Part shown: positions 34,961-43,874 of the stretch, in pieces | How positions within the stretch are numbered: the stretch's first letter is position 1 | Layout: each line of letters begins with the position of its first letter | Source: Pseudomonadota bacterium | GTDB taxonomy: Bacteria; Pseudomonadota; Alphaproteobacteria; Rhizobiales; Rhizobiaceae | Assembly (NCBI GenBank): GCA_023399465.1 | Contig: JAEWPB010000058.1 | Location: 26,237 to 90,236 of the forward strand | DNA length: 64,000 bases | Direction: 5' to 3' | Program-made: the position numbers and the translations under genes | The notes under the pieces: model-generated | Database searches by the model: none | Told to the model about the DNA's origin: nothing | What the model saw: the letters and a program-made list of their open reading frames with translations, nothing else

Positions 34961-37840
34961 CTACTCCGCCGCCTCGAGCTTGCCGCTGATGCGCCGAGAC
35001 TTGCGCGCATGGTCGTCATAGTCGCGCTGCCAGCCGGACGGCCCGTTCGACGGCGCGACCTGCACCGCCGTCACCTTGTATTCCGGGCAATTGGTCGCCC
35101 AGTCGGAGAAGTCGGTGGTGATGACGTTTGCCTGCGTCGTCGGATGATGGAAGGTGGTGTAGACGACGCCCGGCGCCACGCGATCGGTGATCAGGGCACG
35201 AAGGGTCGTCTCGCCGGCGCGGCTCGCCAGCTTCACCCAGTCGCCGTCGCGGATGCCACGCTGCTCGGCATCGTGCGGATGGATTTCCAGACGGTCCTCC
35301 TCATGCCAGACGACGTTGTCGGTGCGCCGGGTCTGGGCGCCGACATTGTACTGGCTGAGGATGCGCCCGGTGGTCAGGAGCAGCGGGAACCGCGGCCCGG
35401 TGCGCTCGTCGGTCGCGACATATTCGGTGCGGATGAACTTGCCCCGGCCGCGTACGAAGCCGTCGGTGTGCATGATCGGCGAGCCGAGCGGATGCTTCTC
35501 GTTGCACGGCCACTGAACCGAGCCCATCTTCTCGAGATAGTCATAGGAGACCATGGCGAAGCTCGGCGTCGTCGCCGCGATCTCGTCCATGATTTCAGAC
35601 GGATGCTTGTAGTTCCAGCCAAGCCCCATCGCCTGGGCGAGCTTCTGGGTGACTTCCCAGTCGGCATAACCGTTCAAAGGGGTCATGACCCGGCGAACGC
35701 GATTGATGCGGCGCTCGGCATTGGTGAAGGTGCCGTCCTTTTCGAGGAAGGTCGAGCCCGGCAGGAAGACGTGGGCGTAGTTGGCCGTCTCGTTGAGGAA
35801 GAGATCGTGGACGACGACGCATTCCATCGCCGCGAGGCCGGCCGCCACATGCCTGGTGTCCGGATCGGACTGCAGGATGTCCTCGCCCTGGATGTAGATG
35901 CCCTTGAAGGTGCCTTCGACAGCGGCGTCGAGCATGTTCGGGATGCGCAGCCCTGGCTCGTTGTTGAGCGTCACGCCCCAGAGCTTCTCGAAGGTCTCGC
36001 GGGTGGCGTCATCGGAGATATGGCGGTAACCCGGCAGTTCGTGCGGGAAGGAGCCCATGTCGCATGAGCCCTGCACGTTGTTCTGGCCGCGCAGCGGGTT
36101 CACCCCGACGCCCGGCCGGCCGATATTGCCGGTGACCATGGCAAGGTTGGCGATCGCCATGACCGTGGTCGATCCCTGGCTGTGCTCAGTAACGCCGAGG
36201 CCGTAATAGATCGCACCATTGCCGCCCGTCGCATAAAGACGCGCCGCACCGCGAACCAGTTCCGCCGGCACGCCGGTGTATTTCTCGACCGCTTCCGGGC
36301 TGTGCTCCGGTTCGGCGACGAAGGCGGCCCAATCCTCGAACTCCGACCAGTCGCAGCGCTCGCGGATGAATTTCTCGTTCGCCAGCCCCTCGGTGACGAT
36401 CACATGGGCAAGCGCCGTCAGGATCGCGACGTTGGTGCCGGGCTTCAGCGGAAGATGGTACGAGGCTTCCACATGCGGCGTGCGCACCAGGTCGATGCGG
36501 CGCGGATCGATGACGATCAGCTTTGCACCCTGGCGTAGCCGCTTTTTCAGCCGCGAGGCGAAGACCGGGTGGCCATCGGTCGGGTTGGCGCCGATGACCA
36601 GCACGACGTCGGAATGTTCGACGCTGTCGAAGTTCTGGGTTCCGGCGGAGGTGCCGAATGCCTGTCCGAGACCGTAGCCGGTCGGCGAATGGCAGACGCG
36701 GGCGCAGGTGTCGACGTTGTTGTTGCCGAAACCCGCACGCACCAGCTTCTGCACGAGATAGGTTTCCTCGTTGGTGCATCGCGACGAGGTGATGCCCCCG
36801 ATCGAGTCACGGCCGTACTGGTACTGGATGCGGCGGAATTCCGATGCGACATGCGCATAGGCCTCTTCCCAGCTGACCTCGCGCCACGGATCGGAGATCT
36901 TTTCGCGGATCATCGGATTGAGGATGCGATCCTTGTGGGTCGAGTAGCCGTAAGCGAAGCGGCCCTTGACGCAGGAATGACCGCGGTTCGCCTGGCCGTC
37001 CTTCCACGGCACCATGCGCACCAGTTCCTCGCCGCGCATCTCCGCCTTGAACGAGCAGCCGACGCCGCAATAGGCGCAGGTGGTGACCACCGAGTGTTCC
37101 GGCTGGCCGATCTCGATCACCGATTTTTCCGTCAGCGTCGCCGTCGGGCAGGCCTGCACGCAGGCGCCGCAGGAAACGCATTCCGACGAGATGAAATCCT
37201 CATGCATGCCGGCGGACACGCGGCTGTCGAAACCTCGGCCCTCGATGGTCAGCGCAAAGGTGCCCTGCACTTCCTCGCAAGCGCGCACGCAGCGCGAACA
37301 GACGATGCATTTTGCCGGATCGAAGGTGAAATAGGGGTTCGATTCGTCCTTCGGCGCCCACTTGATATTGAGCGCGCCGTCGTTGCGGGCCTTGACGTGG
37401 TTGGCGCCGTCATAGCCGTAGCGAACATCGCGCAGACCCACGGCACCGGCCATGTCCTGAAGCTCGCAATCGCCATTGGCAGCGCAGGTCAGACAGTCGA
37501 GCGGGTGGTCGGAAATATAGAGCTCCATCACCCCGCGGCGCACGTCCTTCAGCCGCGGCGTCTGGGTGGAGACGACGAGGCCCGGCGCCACAGGCGTGGT
37601 GCAGGAGGCCGGCATGCCGCCGCGGCCCTGGATTTCGACCAGACAGAGCCGGCAGGAGCCGAAGGCGTCGATCATGTCGGTGGCGCAGAGTTTCGGGATC
37701 TCGATCCCCGCCTCCATCGAGGCGCGCATGATCGAGGTGCCCTCGGGCACGGTGACCTCGCGACCGTCGATGGTGAGCGTCACCATTTTTTCGGAGTCGG
37801 AGGCGGGAGTACCAAAGTCGATTTCATGAATAAGGGACAT
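34961..37840 (-). CDS. fdsA: NAD-dependent formate dehydrogenase alpha (catalytic) subunit
   Basis: A 959-residue molybdenum/tungsten bis-MGD enzyme that oxidises formate to CO2. Domains in order: [2Fe-2S] ferredoxin (CATDMIDAFGSCRLC), NADH-G type His/Cys cluster region (HPLDCLTCAANGDCELQ), two [4Fe-4S] clusters (CIVCSRCVRACEE and CVSCGACVQACPT), the cluster next to the cofactor (CAYCGVGC), the molybdopterin oxidoreductase core, and the dinucleotide-binding C-terminal domain. The residue in the selenocysteine place is Cys383 in RVCHSPTGYG, so it is a Cys enzyme. A strong GAGGAGGAGG site precedes the ATG. It passes electrons to FdsB and FdsG for NAD reduction in the cytoplasm. Confidence 0.96.
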   Translation of the reverse strand: MSLIHEIDFGTPASDSEKMVTLTIDGREVTVPEGTSIMRASMEAGIEIPKLCATDMIDAFGSCRLCLVEIQGRGGMPASCTTPVAPGLVVSTQTPRLKDVRRGVMELYISDHPLDCLTCAANGDCELQDMAGAVGLRDVRYGYDGANHVKARNDGALNIKWAPKDESNPYFTFDPAKCIVCSRCVRACEEVQGTFALTIEGRGFDSRVSAGMHEDFISSECVSCGACVQACPTATLTEKSVIEIGQPEHSVVTTCAYCGVGCSFKAEMRGEELVRMVPWKDGQANRGHSCVKGRFAYGYSTHKDRILNPMIREKISDPWREVSWEEAYAHVASEFRRIQYQYGRDSIGGITSSRCTNEETYLVQKLVRAGFGNNNVDTCARVCHSPTGYGLGQAFGTSAGTQNFDSVEHSDVVLVIGANPTDGHPVFASRLKKRLRQGAKLIVIDPRRIDLVRTPHVEASYHLPLKPGTNVAILTALAHVIVTEGLANEKFIRERCDWSEFEDWAAFVAEPEHSPEAVEKYTGVPAELVRGAARLYATGGNGAIYYGLGVTEHSQGSTTVMAIANLAMVTGNIGRPGVGVNPLRGQNNVQGSCDMGSFPHELPGYRHISDDATRETFEKLWGVTLNNEPGLRIPNMLDAAVEGTFKGIYIQGEDILQSDPDTRHVAAGLAAMECVVVHDLFLNETANYAHVFLPGSTFLEKDGTFTNAERRINRVRRVMTPLNGYADWEVTQKLAQAMGLGWNYKHPSEIMDEIAATTPSFAMVSYDYLEKMGSVQWPCNEKHPLGSPIMHTDGFVRGRGKFIRTEYVATDERTGPRFPLLLTTGRILSQYNVGAQTRRTDNVVWHEEDRLEIHPHDAEQRGIRDGDWVKLASRAGETTLRALITDRVAPGVVYTTFHHPTTQANVITTDFSDWATNCPEYKVTAVQVAPSNGPSGWQRDYDDHARKSRRISGKLEAAE

Positions 37841-37855
37841 CGGGTTTCCTCCTCC

Positions 37856-39412
37856 TCACTCCGCCGCCTGCACGACCGGCGCGGGTGAAAAATCCTCCGG
37901 GAAATGGGTCATGGCGCTCAGCACCGGATAGGGCGTGAACCCGCCCAACGCGCAAAGTGAGCCGAATTTCATCGTGTTGCAGAGATCGGCGAGCAGTTCG
38001 CGGTTCTTCTCCGGCTCGATACCGTCGGCAATCCTGTCGGCGACCTCGACCCCACGGGTCGAGCCGATGCGGCAGGGCGTGCACTTGCCGCAGCTTTCGA
38101 TCGCGCAGAACTCCATCGCGAACCGAGCCTGGTGCAGCATGTCGACCGTATCGTCGAACACGACGATGCCGGCATGACCGATCAGGCCGTCGCGCGCGGC
38201 GAACGCTTCATAGTCGAAGGGCGTATCGAACAGAGCGCGCGGGAAATAGGCCCCGAGCGGGCCGCCGACCTGCACCGCCTTGACCGGCCGGCCCGATGCC
38301 GTTCCGCCGGCGATATGATCGACGATTTCGCCGAGCGACAGGCCGAAGGCCGTCTCGTAGAGGCCTGGATGCTTGACGTTGCCGGCGATCTGGATCGGGA
38401 TGGTGCCGCGCGACCGGCCCATGCCGAAGTCCCGATAATAGGCCGCGCCCTTGTCCATGATCACGGGCACGGAAGCGAGCGAGATGACGTTGTTGATGAC
38501 GGTCGGACAGTCGAACAGGCCCTTGTGCGCCGGCAGCGGCGGCTTGGCGCGGACGATGCCGCGCTTGCCCTCGAGACTGTTCAGAAGCGCGGTCTCTTCG
38601 CCGCAGACATAGGCGCCGGCGCCCACGCGCACTTCCATGTCGAAGGCGTGCTTCGACCCCAGCACCGACGGCCCGAGCACGCCGTTCGCCCGCGCGATCT
38701 CGATTGCCTCCGCCATTGCCGCGATCGCATGTGGATATTCCGAGCGGGTGTAGATGTAGCCCTTGGTCGCGCCGGTGGCGATGCCGGCGATTGCCATGCC
38801 TTCGATCAGCACGAAGGGGTCGCCCTCCATGATCATCCGGTCGGCGAAGGTGCCGCTGTCACCCTCGTCGGCGTTGCAGACGATATACTTGCGCGCGCCT
38901 GCCGCATCGAGGACCGTCTTCCACTTGATGCCGGTCGGGAAACCCGCGCCGCCGCGGCCGCGAAGGCCGCTTTCGGTCACCTGGGCAACGATGGCCGCGG
39001 GCTCCATCGCGATCGCATTTTCCAGACCCCGCAATCCCCCATGGGCGCCATAGTCCTCGAGCGAAAGCGGATCGGTGATGCCACAGCGGGCAAACGTCAG
39101 CCGCGTCTGCTGGCGCAGGAACGGGATGTCCTCGGTCTTCCCGAGACAGAGGGCGTGGTCGCCGCCTGTTGTGAAGCCGGCGTCGAACAGCGACGGAACA
39201 TCGCCTTTCTTCACGGGGCCATAGGCAATGCGGCCTTCGCCCGTCTCGACCTCGACAAGCGGTTCCAGCCAGTGCATTCCGCGCGAGCCGTTGCGCACGA
39301 TCGTCGCATCCAGGCCGCGGGCGGCAATCTCTTGGGCAATTGCCTTCGCCACGTTTTCGGCCCCGAGCGCCAGGGCAGCGGCATCGCGCGGAACGAATAT
39401 CTTCACCGTCAT
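37856..39412 (-). CDS. fdsB: NAD-dependent formate dehydrogenase beta subunit (NuoF-like)
   Basis: A 518-residue diaphorase subunit. It begins with a thioredoxin-like domain (about 1-110) and continues as a NuoF homologue: GRGGAGFPTGIKW (NADH/FMN site), CNADEGDSGTFADR (FMN-binding), GAGAYVCGEETALLNSLEG, and a [4Fe-4S] site ESCGKCTPCRIG near the C terminus. It takes electrons from FdsA and reduces NAD+. Its start overlaps the fdsG stop by four bases (ATGA), and the fdsA start lies 15 bp after its stop, so the three are tightly coupled. Confidence 0.95.
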   Translation of the reverse strand: MTVKIFVPRDAAALALGAENVAKAIAQEIAARGLDATIVRNGSRGMHWLEPLVEVETGEGRIAYGPVKKGDVPSLFDAGFTTGGDHALCLGKTEDIPFLRQQTRLTFARCGITDPLSLEDYGAHGGLRGLENAIAMEPAAIVAQVTESGLRGRGGAGFPTGIKWKTVLDAAGARKYIVCNADEGDSGTFADRMIMEGDPFVLIEGMAIAGIATGATKGYIYTRSEYPHAIAAMAEAIEIARANGVLGPSVLGSKHAFDMEVRVGAGAYVCGEETALLNSLEGKRGIVRAKPPLPAHKGLFDCPTVINNVISLASVPVIMDKGAAYYRDFGMGRSRGTIPIQIAGNVKHPGLYETAFGLSLGEIVDHIAGGTASGRPVKAVQVGGPLGAYFPRALFDTPFDYEAFAARDGLIGHAGIVVFDDTVDMLHQARFAMEFCAIESCGKCTPCRIGSTRGVEVADRIADGIEPEKNRELLADLCNTMKFGSLCALGGFTPYPVLSAMTHFPEDFSPAPVVQAAE

Positions 39413-39888
39413 TGGCGCGCCTCCGCGATCAGGTCTTCAAGATCGGCGGCATCGACCCGGCCATGAACGGCGCCGTCGAGCATCGCCGACGGCGCGCAGG
39501 AACAGAGCCCGAGACAGAACACCGGCTCGAGCGTCACAGCGCCATCAAGCGTCGTCTGGTGCCAGTCGATGCCGAGCAGCTTCTTCGCGCGTTCGGCGAG
39601 CGCCTCGCCACCCATCGACTGGCAGGCCTCGGCGCGACAGAGCTTCAGCATGTGGCGACCGGCCGGATGGTCGCGAAAATCATGGTAGAAGGTGACGACG
39701 CCATGAACTTCGGCACGCGACAGATTGAGCTCGCCGGCGATGACAGGCACCGCTTCCTGCGGCACGTAGCCGAACTCGGCCTGGATATCATGGAGGATCG
39801 GCAGAAGCGGGCCTTCGAGATCCCTGGCAGCGGCGACGATCGCGCGCGTGCGCGCGGCAATGTCTGCCGCATCTATCTGGATGTTCAT
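39409..39888 (-). CDS. fdsG: NAD-dependent formate dehydrogenase gamma subunit (NuoE-like)
   Basis: A 159-residue [2Fe-2S] protein of the NuoE type. The four ligand cysteines are in two pairs: KLCRAEACQSMGG and CLGLCSCAPSAML. The N-terminal helical bundle region (MLHDIQAEFGYVP-like LHDIQAEFG) is as in complex I NuoE. It forms the diaphorase unit with FdsB. The ATG at 39888 has GGAGG in front; starting further upstream would add sequence without family match. First gene of the fds operon; a LysR-type box lies about 170 bp upstream. Confidence 0.94.
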   Translation of the reverse strand: MNIQIDAADIAARTRAIVAAARDLEGPLLPILHDIQAEFGYVPQEAVPVIAGELNLSRAEVHGVVTFYHDFRDHPAGRHMLKLCRAEACQSMGGEALAERAKKLLGIDWHQTTLDGAVTLEPVFCLGLCSCAPSAMLDGAVHGRVDAADLEDLIAEARQ

Positions 39889-40058
39889 GGTCAGGCCTCC
39901 CGAGCCAACCTGCAGAATTCCGCAAGCGGATGATTGCTGCAAAGGCTTGAATTATAGCACGAAACCACAATCGATGCGGATAATGCGGCATTCAGCCCTT
40001 GCGTTGGCAAAACTGTCGCAGGCAAGGCCGGGGGACGTCAATAATGATGTCGCGTCAG

Positions 40059-40079
40059 TTGATAGAAATTTCCTATCAA
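40059..40079. promoter_or_regulatory. LysR-type operator (ATAG-N7-CTAT) upstream of fdsG
   Basis: TTGATAG-AAATTTC-CTATCAA is a 7-bp inverted repeat with the T-N11-A layout of LysR-type sites and the ATAG-N7-CTAT spacing described for OxyR-related regulators. It overlaps the stop codon of the LysR gene and lies upstream of fdsG, so it is a likely binding site of that regulator for control of the fds operon. The rest of the 187-bp gap holds no clear promoter I can name. Confidence 0.62.
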
Positions 40080-40969
40080 TCCTCTTCCGCCTCGGCAAAA
40101 GCCCGGGCTTCATGCAGCAGCGCCGAAACCAGCGGCGTGAACGGTTCGCGCTGCTGCGCGACCAGGCCGACCATGTGATGGGCCGCAGGATCGGTGATCG
40201 GGATCATCCGGATCTCTGCCGGAAAACCGAAGGATTTCGCGACGTTCTTCGGCATGATGCTCGCCCAGCGGCCGGTGCGCACATGGGAGAAAAGCACGAT
40301 CATCGAATTGGATTCGAGCGTCGGCTCGACCGCCACGCCGGCCTCGGCAAAGTGCTGGTTGATGATCCTCCGGTTCTGCATATCGGCGGTCAATAGGCAA
40401 AGCCGAAGATCGGCCACCTCCCGCCAGCTAACGGTCTCGCGCTCGGAAAGCGGGCTGCCGGCAGCGGTAATCAGGTGGTAGCGCTCGGAATAGAGGGCGA
40501 CGCTGGTGACGCGGCCGAGCGGCTCGTTTTCCAGATAGGTGATGCCGGCATCGACCTCGAGATTTTCCAAAAGGCTCAAAACCTGCAGCGAGTTCTTCGA
40601 CACCACCGAGAAGGTGACATCAGGGTGGCGCTCCTGGAAGGGCGTGGTCAGCCGCGGCACCATGGCAAGCGCCGTCGGAATGACGGCGAGGCGTATATGA
40701 CCGGACAGGCCCTTGTGAGCGGCGCGCATTTCCTCGCGCATGGTGCGGGCATCGCCGACGATGCGGCGCGCCCATTCGAGCACACGCTGACCTTCCGGCG
40801 TCAGCCCCAGAAAGCGCGATCCGCGAATGACCAGCATGACCCCGAGCTGATCCTCGAGCTGGCGGATCGCCGCCGAAAGTGTGGGCTGCGAAATGCCGCA
40901 TTCCTCCGCCGCCCGGGCGAAATGCTTCTCGCGGGCCAGCGCAATGAAATATTCCAGCTTGTCGATCAT
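40076..40969 (-). CDS. LysR family regulator, probable regulator of formate dehydrogenase
   Basis: A 297-residue LysR-type protein. Residues 1-60 are the winged helix (MIDKLEYFIALAREKHFARAAEECGISQPTLSAAIRQLEDQLG); the rest is the two-lobed effector domain, beginning near GHIRLAVIPTALAMVPRL. It lies directly upstream of and in the same direction as fdsG, rather than divergent. FdsR-type LysR genes next to fds operons in other bacteria act on formate metabolism; that role here is inferred from position and the operator-like repeat. GGGGTAGGG precedes the ATG at 40969. Confidence 0.9.
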   Translation of the reverse strand: MIDKLEYFIALAREKHFARAAEECGISQPTLSAAIRQLEDQLGVMLVIRGSRFLGLTPEGQRVLEWARRIVGDARTMREEMRAAHKGLSGHIRLAVIPTALAMVPRLTTPFQERHPDVTFSVVSKNSLQVLSLLENLEVDAGITYLENEPLGRVTSVALYSERYHLITAAGSPLSERETVSWREVADLRLCLLTADMQNRRIINQHFAEAGVAVEPTLESNSMIVLFSHVRTGRWASIMPKNVAKSFGFPAEIRMIPITDPAAHHMVGLVAQQREPFTPLVSALLHEARAFAEAEED

Positions 40970-41080
40970 CCCTACCCCGCCATCGTCTCGCCGCGCCCCG
41001 CAGTGCGCCCACGCCCGGCCTCGCCGAACTCATAACACCATGTTACCGTGCCTTCCATCGTGACGATTGCAGGGATGGGG

Positions 41081-42070
41081 ATGATGGAGATGACGGCAGC
41101 CGGGCAGACAGACTTGCGCATTCCGACGTTCGACGACGTGCAGGCGGCGCAACGCAGGCTTTCCGGGCACGCCCACCGCACCCCGGTGCTGACGTCGCGC
41201 ACCGCCGACGCGGCAACGAAGGCGAGCCTGTTCTTCAAGGCGGAAAACCTGCAGCGCAGTGGCGCCTTCAAGTTCCGCGGCGCCTACAATGCCATCGCCA
41301 CCCTCGACCCGGCGGCGCGAAAGAACGGCGTCGTCGCGTTTTCCTCCGGGAACCATGCCCAGGCGATCGCCTATGCGGCGGCGTTGCAGCAGGTGCCGGC
41401 GACGATCGTCATGCCGAAGGATGCACCCGACATCAAGGTCGCGGCAACCCGCGGCTACGGTGCCGAAATCGTCTTCTACGACCGCTACAGCGAAGACCGC
41501 GAGGCGATCAGCCGGCGCATTGCCGGCGAAAGCGGCGCCACGCTCATTCCGCCCTACGACCATCCCGCCATCATCGCTGGACAAGGGACCGCGGCGCTGG
41601 AACTGATCGAGGAGATCGGGGAAATCGACCTGCTCGTCACGCCGCTCGGCGGCGGCGGCCTGCTTGCCGGCAGCGCGCTCAGCGCCCGGGCCTTGTCGCC
41701 GGGCTGCGCCGTCATCGGCGTCGAGCCGGTAGCCGGCAGTGACGGCCAGCAGTCGCTGCGCAAGGGCGAGATCGTTCGCATCGCCGTGCCGAAATCGATT
41801 GCCGACGGCGCGCTGTCCACCCATGTCGGCGAGCACAATTTTCCGATCCTCCGGCGCGACGTCGCCGACGTCGTCACGGTCAGCGATGCCCAATTGGTCG
41901 AGACCATGCGGTTTTTCGCCGAGCGCATGAAGATCGTGGTGGAACCGACAGGCTGCCTTGCCGCGGCGGCGGTCCTGCACGGCGTCATCGACTGCACCGG
42001 CAAGCGGGTCGGTATCGTGCTGAGCGGCGGCAATGTCGACCTGAAAACCTTCGGCACACTGCTCGGCTAG
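41081..42070 (+). CDS. Threonine/serine dehydratase-like PLP enzyme
   Basis: A fold type II PLP enzyme of about 329 residues without the ACT regulatory domain of biosynthetic IlvA. The PLP lysine is in SGAFKFRGAYN (Lys64 from this start); SSGNHAQAIAYAA and the glycine loop LGGGGLLAG follow. This catabolic subgroup includes threonine ammonia-lyase (TdcB), serine racemase and threo-3-hydroxy-L-aspartate ammonia-lyase, and the sequence alone does not choose between them. Several in-frame ATGs (41048, 41075, 41081, 41084, 41090) compete; 41081 has AGGG six bases upstream. It is divergent from the LysR gene, with the SDR gene convergent downstream. Confidence 0.86.
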   Translation: MMEMTAAGQTDLRIPTFDDVQAAQRRLSGHAHRTPVLTSRTADAATKASLFFKAENLQRSGAFKFRGAYNAIATLDPAARKNGVVAFSSGNHAQAIAYAAALQQVPATIVMPKDAPDIKVAATRGYGAEIVFYDRYSEDREAISRRIAGESGATLIPPYDHPAIIAGQGTAALELIEEIGEIDLLVTPLGGGGLLAGSALSARALSPGCAVIGVEPVAGSDGQQSLRKGEIVRIAVPKSIADGALSTHVGEHNFPILRRDVADVVTVSDAQLVETMRFFAERMKIVVEPTGCLAAAAVLHGVIDCTGKRVGIVLSGGNVDLKTFGTLLG

Positions 42071-42104
42071 TGCCGATATCGCAATCGCGCTTCGCCTGAA
42101 TGCG

Positions 42105-42875
42105 TCAGCAGATCAGCTGGCCGCCGTTGATCTCCAGCACCTGGCCGGTGATGTAGCCGGAGAGCGAAGGCGCCGAGAGGAAGAGATAGGCCGGAGCGCA
42201 ATCTTCCGGAGTTCCGAGCCGCTGCAGCGGGATCGTTTTTCGCGTCTGCTCCAGCTTTTCGACCGAGGAATAGCGCTGGTGGAAATCGGTGGTGATGGTG
42301 CCCGGCGAGACGCAGTTGACGCGAATGCGATCCGGTGCCAGTTCGCGCGCCAGCGCCTTTGAGTAAGTCGACACGAACGCCTTCGAGGCGGAATAGACCG
42401 CAGACCCGGGGCTTCCCCCGGTCAGTGCCGAAATCGATACGGTATTGACGATCGCCGCCTCGCCCGCCGCCCGCAAGTTCGGCAGCATCGCCCTCGTCAC
42501 CTCAACCACCGAGGTTTGGTTGAGCCGTACCACCGTCTCGTATTGCTCGTCGGTGAGTTCGTCCGCCGGAAACCGGCCGACCATGGTACCGGCATTGTTG
42601 ACCAGCGCATGCACCGCATCGAAGCGATCCTCGACCGCATCGACGAAATTGCGCACGCCCTCCGCCGACAGGAAATCCGCCGAAACCAGCGCCGCGCGCC
42701 GGTCGGCTTCCGCTTCCAGCAGGAAATCGGGCAAGGTCCGCTCTCCCGGCCGACCGACATGGACGATGACACGCGCACCGCAATCAAGGAACTGCCGCGC
42801 GACCTCCAGCCCGATGCCACGCCCGGCACCTGTCACGACCACGTTCCGATTCTCAAAAAGCTTCGGATGGAACAT
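42105..42875 (-). CDS. SDR family oxidoreductase
   Basis: A 256-residue classical short-chain dehydrogenase/reductase. Cofactor motif TGAGRGIG at the N terminus, NNAG in the middle, catalytic Ser in NTVSISALTGG and YxxxK as YSASK, then the SPGTITTDF loop; the C-terminal SGYITGQVLEINGG is also typical. The ATG at 42875 (MFHPKLFENRNVVVTG) has GGGAG eight bases upstream; a longer frame exists. Substrate unknown; FabG-like members act on many alcohols and sugars. Divergent from glpR, so it might belong to polyol metabolism, but there is no direct evidence. Confidence 0.9.
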   Translation of the reverse strand: MFHPKLFENRNVVVTGAGRGIGLEVARQFLDCGARVIVHVGRPGERTLPDFLLEAEADRRAALVSADFLSAEGVRNFVDAVEDRFDAVHALVNNAGTMVGRFPADELTDEQYETVVRLNQTSVVEVTRAMLPNLRAAGEAAIVNTVSISALTGGSPGSAVYSASKAFVSTYSKALARELAPDRIRVNCVSPGTITTDFHQRYSSVEKLEQTRKTIPLQRLGTPEDCAPAYLFLSAPSLSGYITGQVLEINGGQLIC

Positions 42876-42922
42876 GGCGCGCGCTCCCGTTCGTGTCCCG
42901 GTGAAGTTGTACAAGGCGGCAA

Positions 42923-42950
42923 TTGCGATATTTTCAGTTTAGCATATTAT
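42923..42950 (+). promoter_or_regulatory. Putative sigma-70 promoter of glpR
   Basis: TTGCGA at 42923-42928, 16-bp spacer, TATTAT at 42945-42950, giving a start point near 42957, 23 bp before the glpR ATG. A candidate GlpR half site (AAACGAA, 42957-42963; TTCGTTT on the other strand) falls on that start point. Confidence 0.5.
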
Positions 42951-42979
42951 GAACCAAAACGAAAGCATGAGGACTGATA

Positions 42980-43759
42980 ATGTTTCTGACAGGGCGGCAG
43001 GCGGAAATTCTCGACATCGCCAAGACCGAAGGGCGCGTACAGGTGGAAGACCTTGCGCTTCGCTTCTCGGTGACGCCGCAGACGATCCGGAAGGATTTGA
43101 ACGACTTATGCGAGGGGCGCGTGCTGTCGCGGGTCCATGGCGGGGCGATTTTCCCGAGCGGCACCGAGAATGTGAAATATGAGGCCCGCCGCTCGATCGC
43201 GGCGCCGGAAAAACAGGCGATCGGGCGCGCCGCCGCCGCCCTCATCCCCAGCAACTCCTCGCTGTTCATTAATATCGGCACCACCACGGAAGCGGTCGGC
43301 GAAGCCCTGCTCGACCATCACGAATTGATGGTCATCACGAATAACATCAATGTTGCCAATCGGTTGAGGATATACCCCTCGATCGAGGTGGTCATTGCCG
43401 GCGGCGTGGTGCGCGGCTCCGACGGCGGCATCGTCGGCGAGGCTGCGGTCGACTTCATCCGCCAGTTCAAGGTCGACTACGCCGTGATCGGCGCCTCGGC
43501 AATCGATGCCGATGGAGCACTTCTCGATTTCGATTTTCGCGAAGTGAAAGTCGCTCAGGCGATCATTGCCAATGCCCGGCACGTCATCCTTGTATCGGAC
43601 AAGAGCAAGTTCGAGCGCACCGCGCCGGTGCGTATCGGCCATCTGTCGCAGGTCCACACCTTCATCACCGACGAATGTCCGCTCGAATCCATCCGGGCGA
43701 TCTGTGCGGAAAACGATGTCGCGCTGATCGAAACTTCGAAGGCCACGGCGCGAAAATAG
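42980..43759 (+). CDS. glpR: DeoR family transcriptional regulator GlpR
   Basis: A 259-residue repressor with an N-terminal DeoR winged helix (RQAEILDIAKTEGRVQVEDLALRFSVTPQTIRKDL, then RVLSRVHGGA) and the C-terminal DeoRC sugar-phosphate sensor domain (INIGTTTEAVGEAL, ITNNINVANRL, DYAVIGASAIDADG). Such proteins release DNA on binding a phosphorylated sugar, for GlpR glycerol 3-phosphate. It lies 115 bp upstream of glpD and the glycerol ABC transporter genes, which makes the assignment firm. A TTCG-bearing motif occurs both at its own start point and over the glpD promoter, consistent with autorepression and repression of the operon. Confidence 0.93.
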   Translation: MFLTGRQAEILDIAKTEGRVQVEDLALRFSVTPQTIRKDLNDLCEGRVLSRVHGGAIFPSGTENVKYEARRSIAAPEKQAIGRAAAALIPSNSSLFINIGTTTEAVGEALLDHHELMVITNNINVANRLRIYPSIEVVIAGGVVRGSDGGIVGEAAVDFIRQFKVDYAVIGASAIDADGALLDFDFREVKVAQAIIANARHVILVSDKSKFERTAPVRIGHLSQVHTFITDECPLESIRAICAENDVALIETSKATARK

Positions 43760-43780
43760 ACGTCTGCAACCGCTGGCAAC

Positions 43781-43828
43781 ATTCGTTTGACATTCGATAG
43801 ATTTTCGCTTCTACTACTTTTACTTTCG
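43781..43828 (+). promoter_or_regulatory. glpD promoter with phased TTCG array (candidate GlpR operator)
   Basis: A perfect -35 TTGACA (43787-43792) is 17 bp from TCTACT (43810-43815). TTCG occurs at 43782, 43793, 43804 and 43825, steps of 11, 11 and 21 bp, so all are on one DNA face, flanking the -35 and filling the spacer. TTCG is the core of the E. coli GlpR half site and DeoR proteins often bind tandem repeats. Binding here is inference. Confidence 0.62.
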
Positions 43829-43874
43829 TATTTCCGTTGAATTGTGCGGTGCGAAATCGTTTGGGGAGGCGGGA

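Noticed and set aside
34961..37840. Selenocysteine in the formate dehydrogenase
   Set aside because: The active-site codon encodes Cys383; no in-frame TGA is needed to read the gene.
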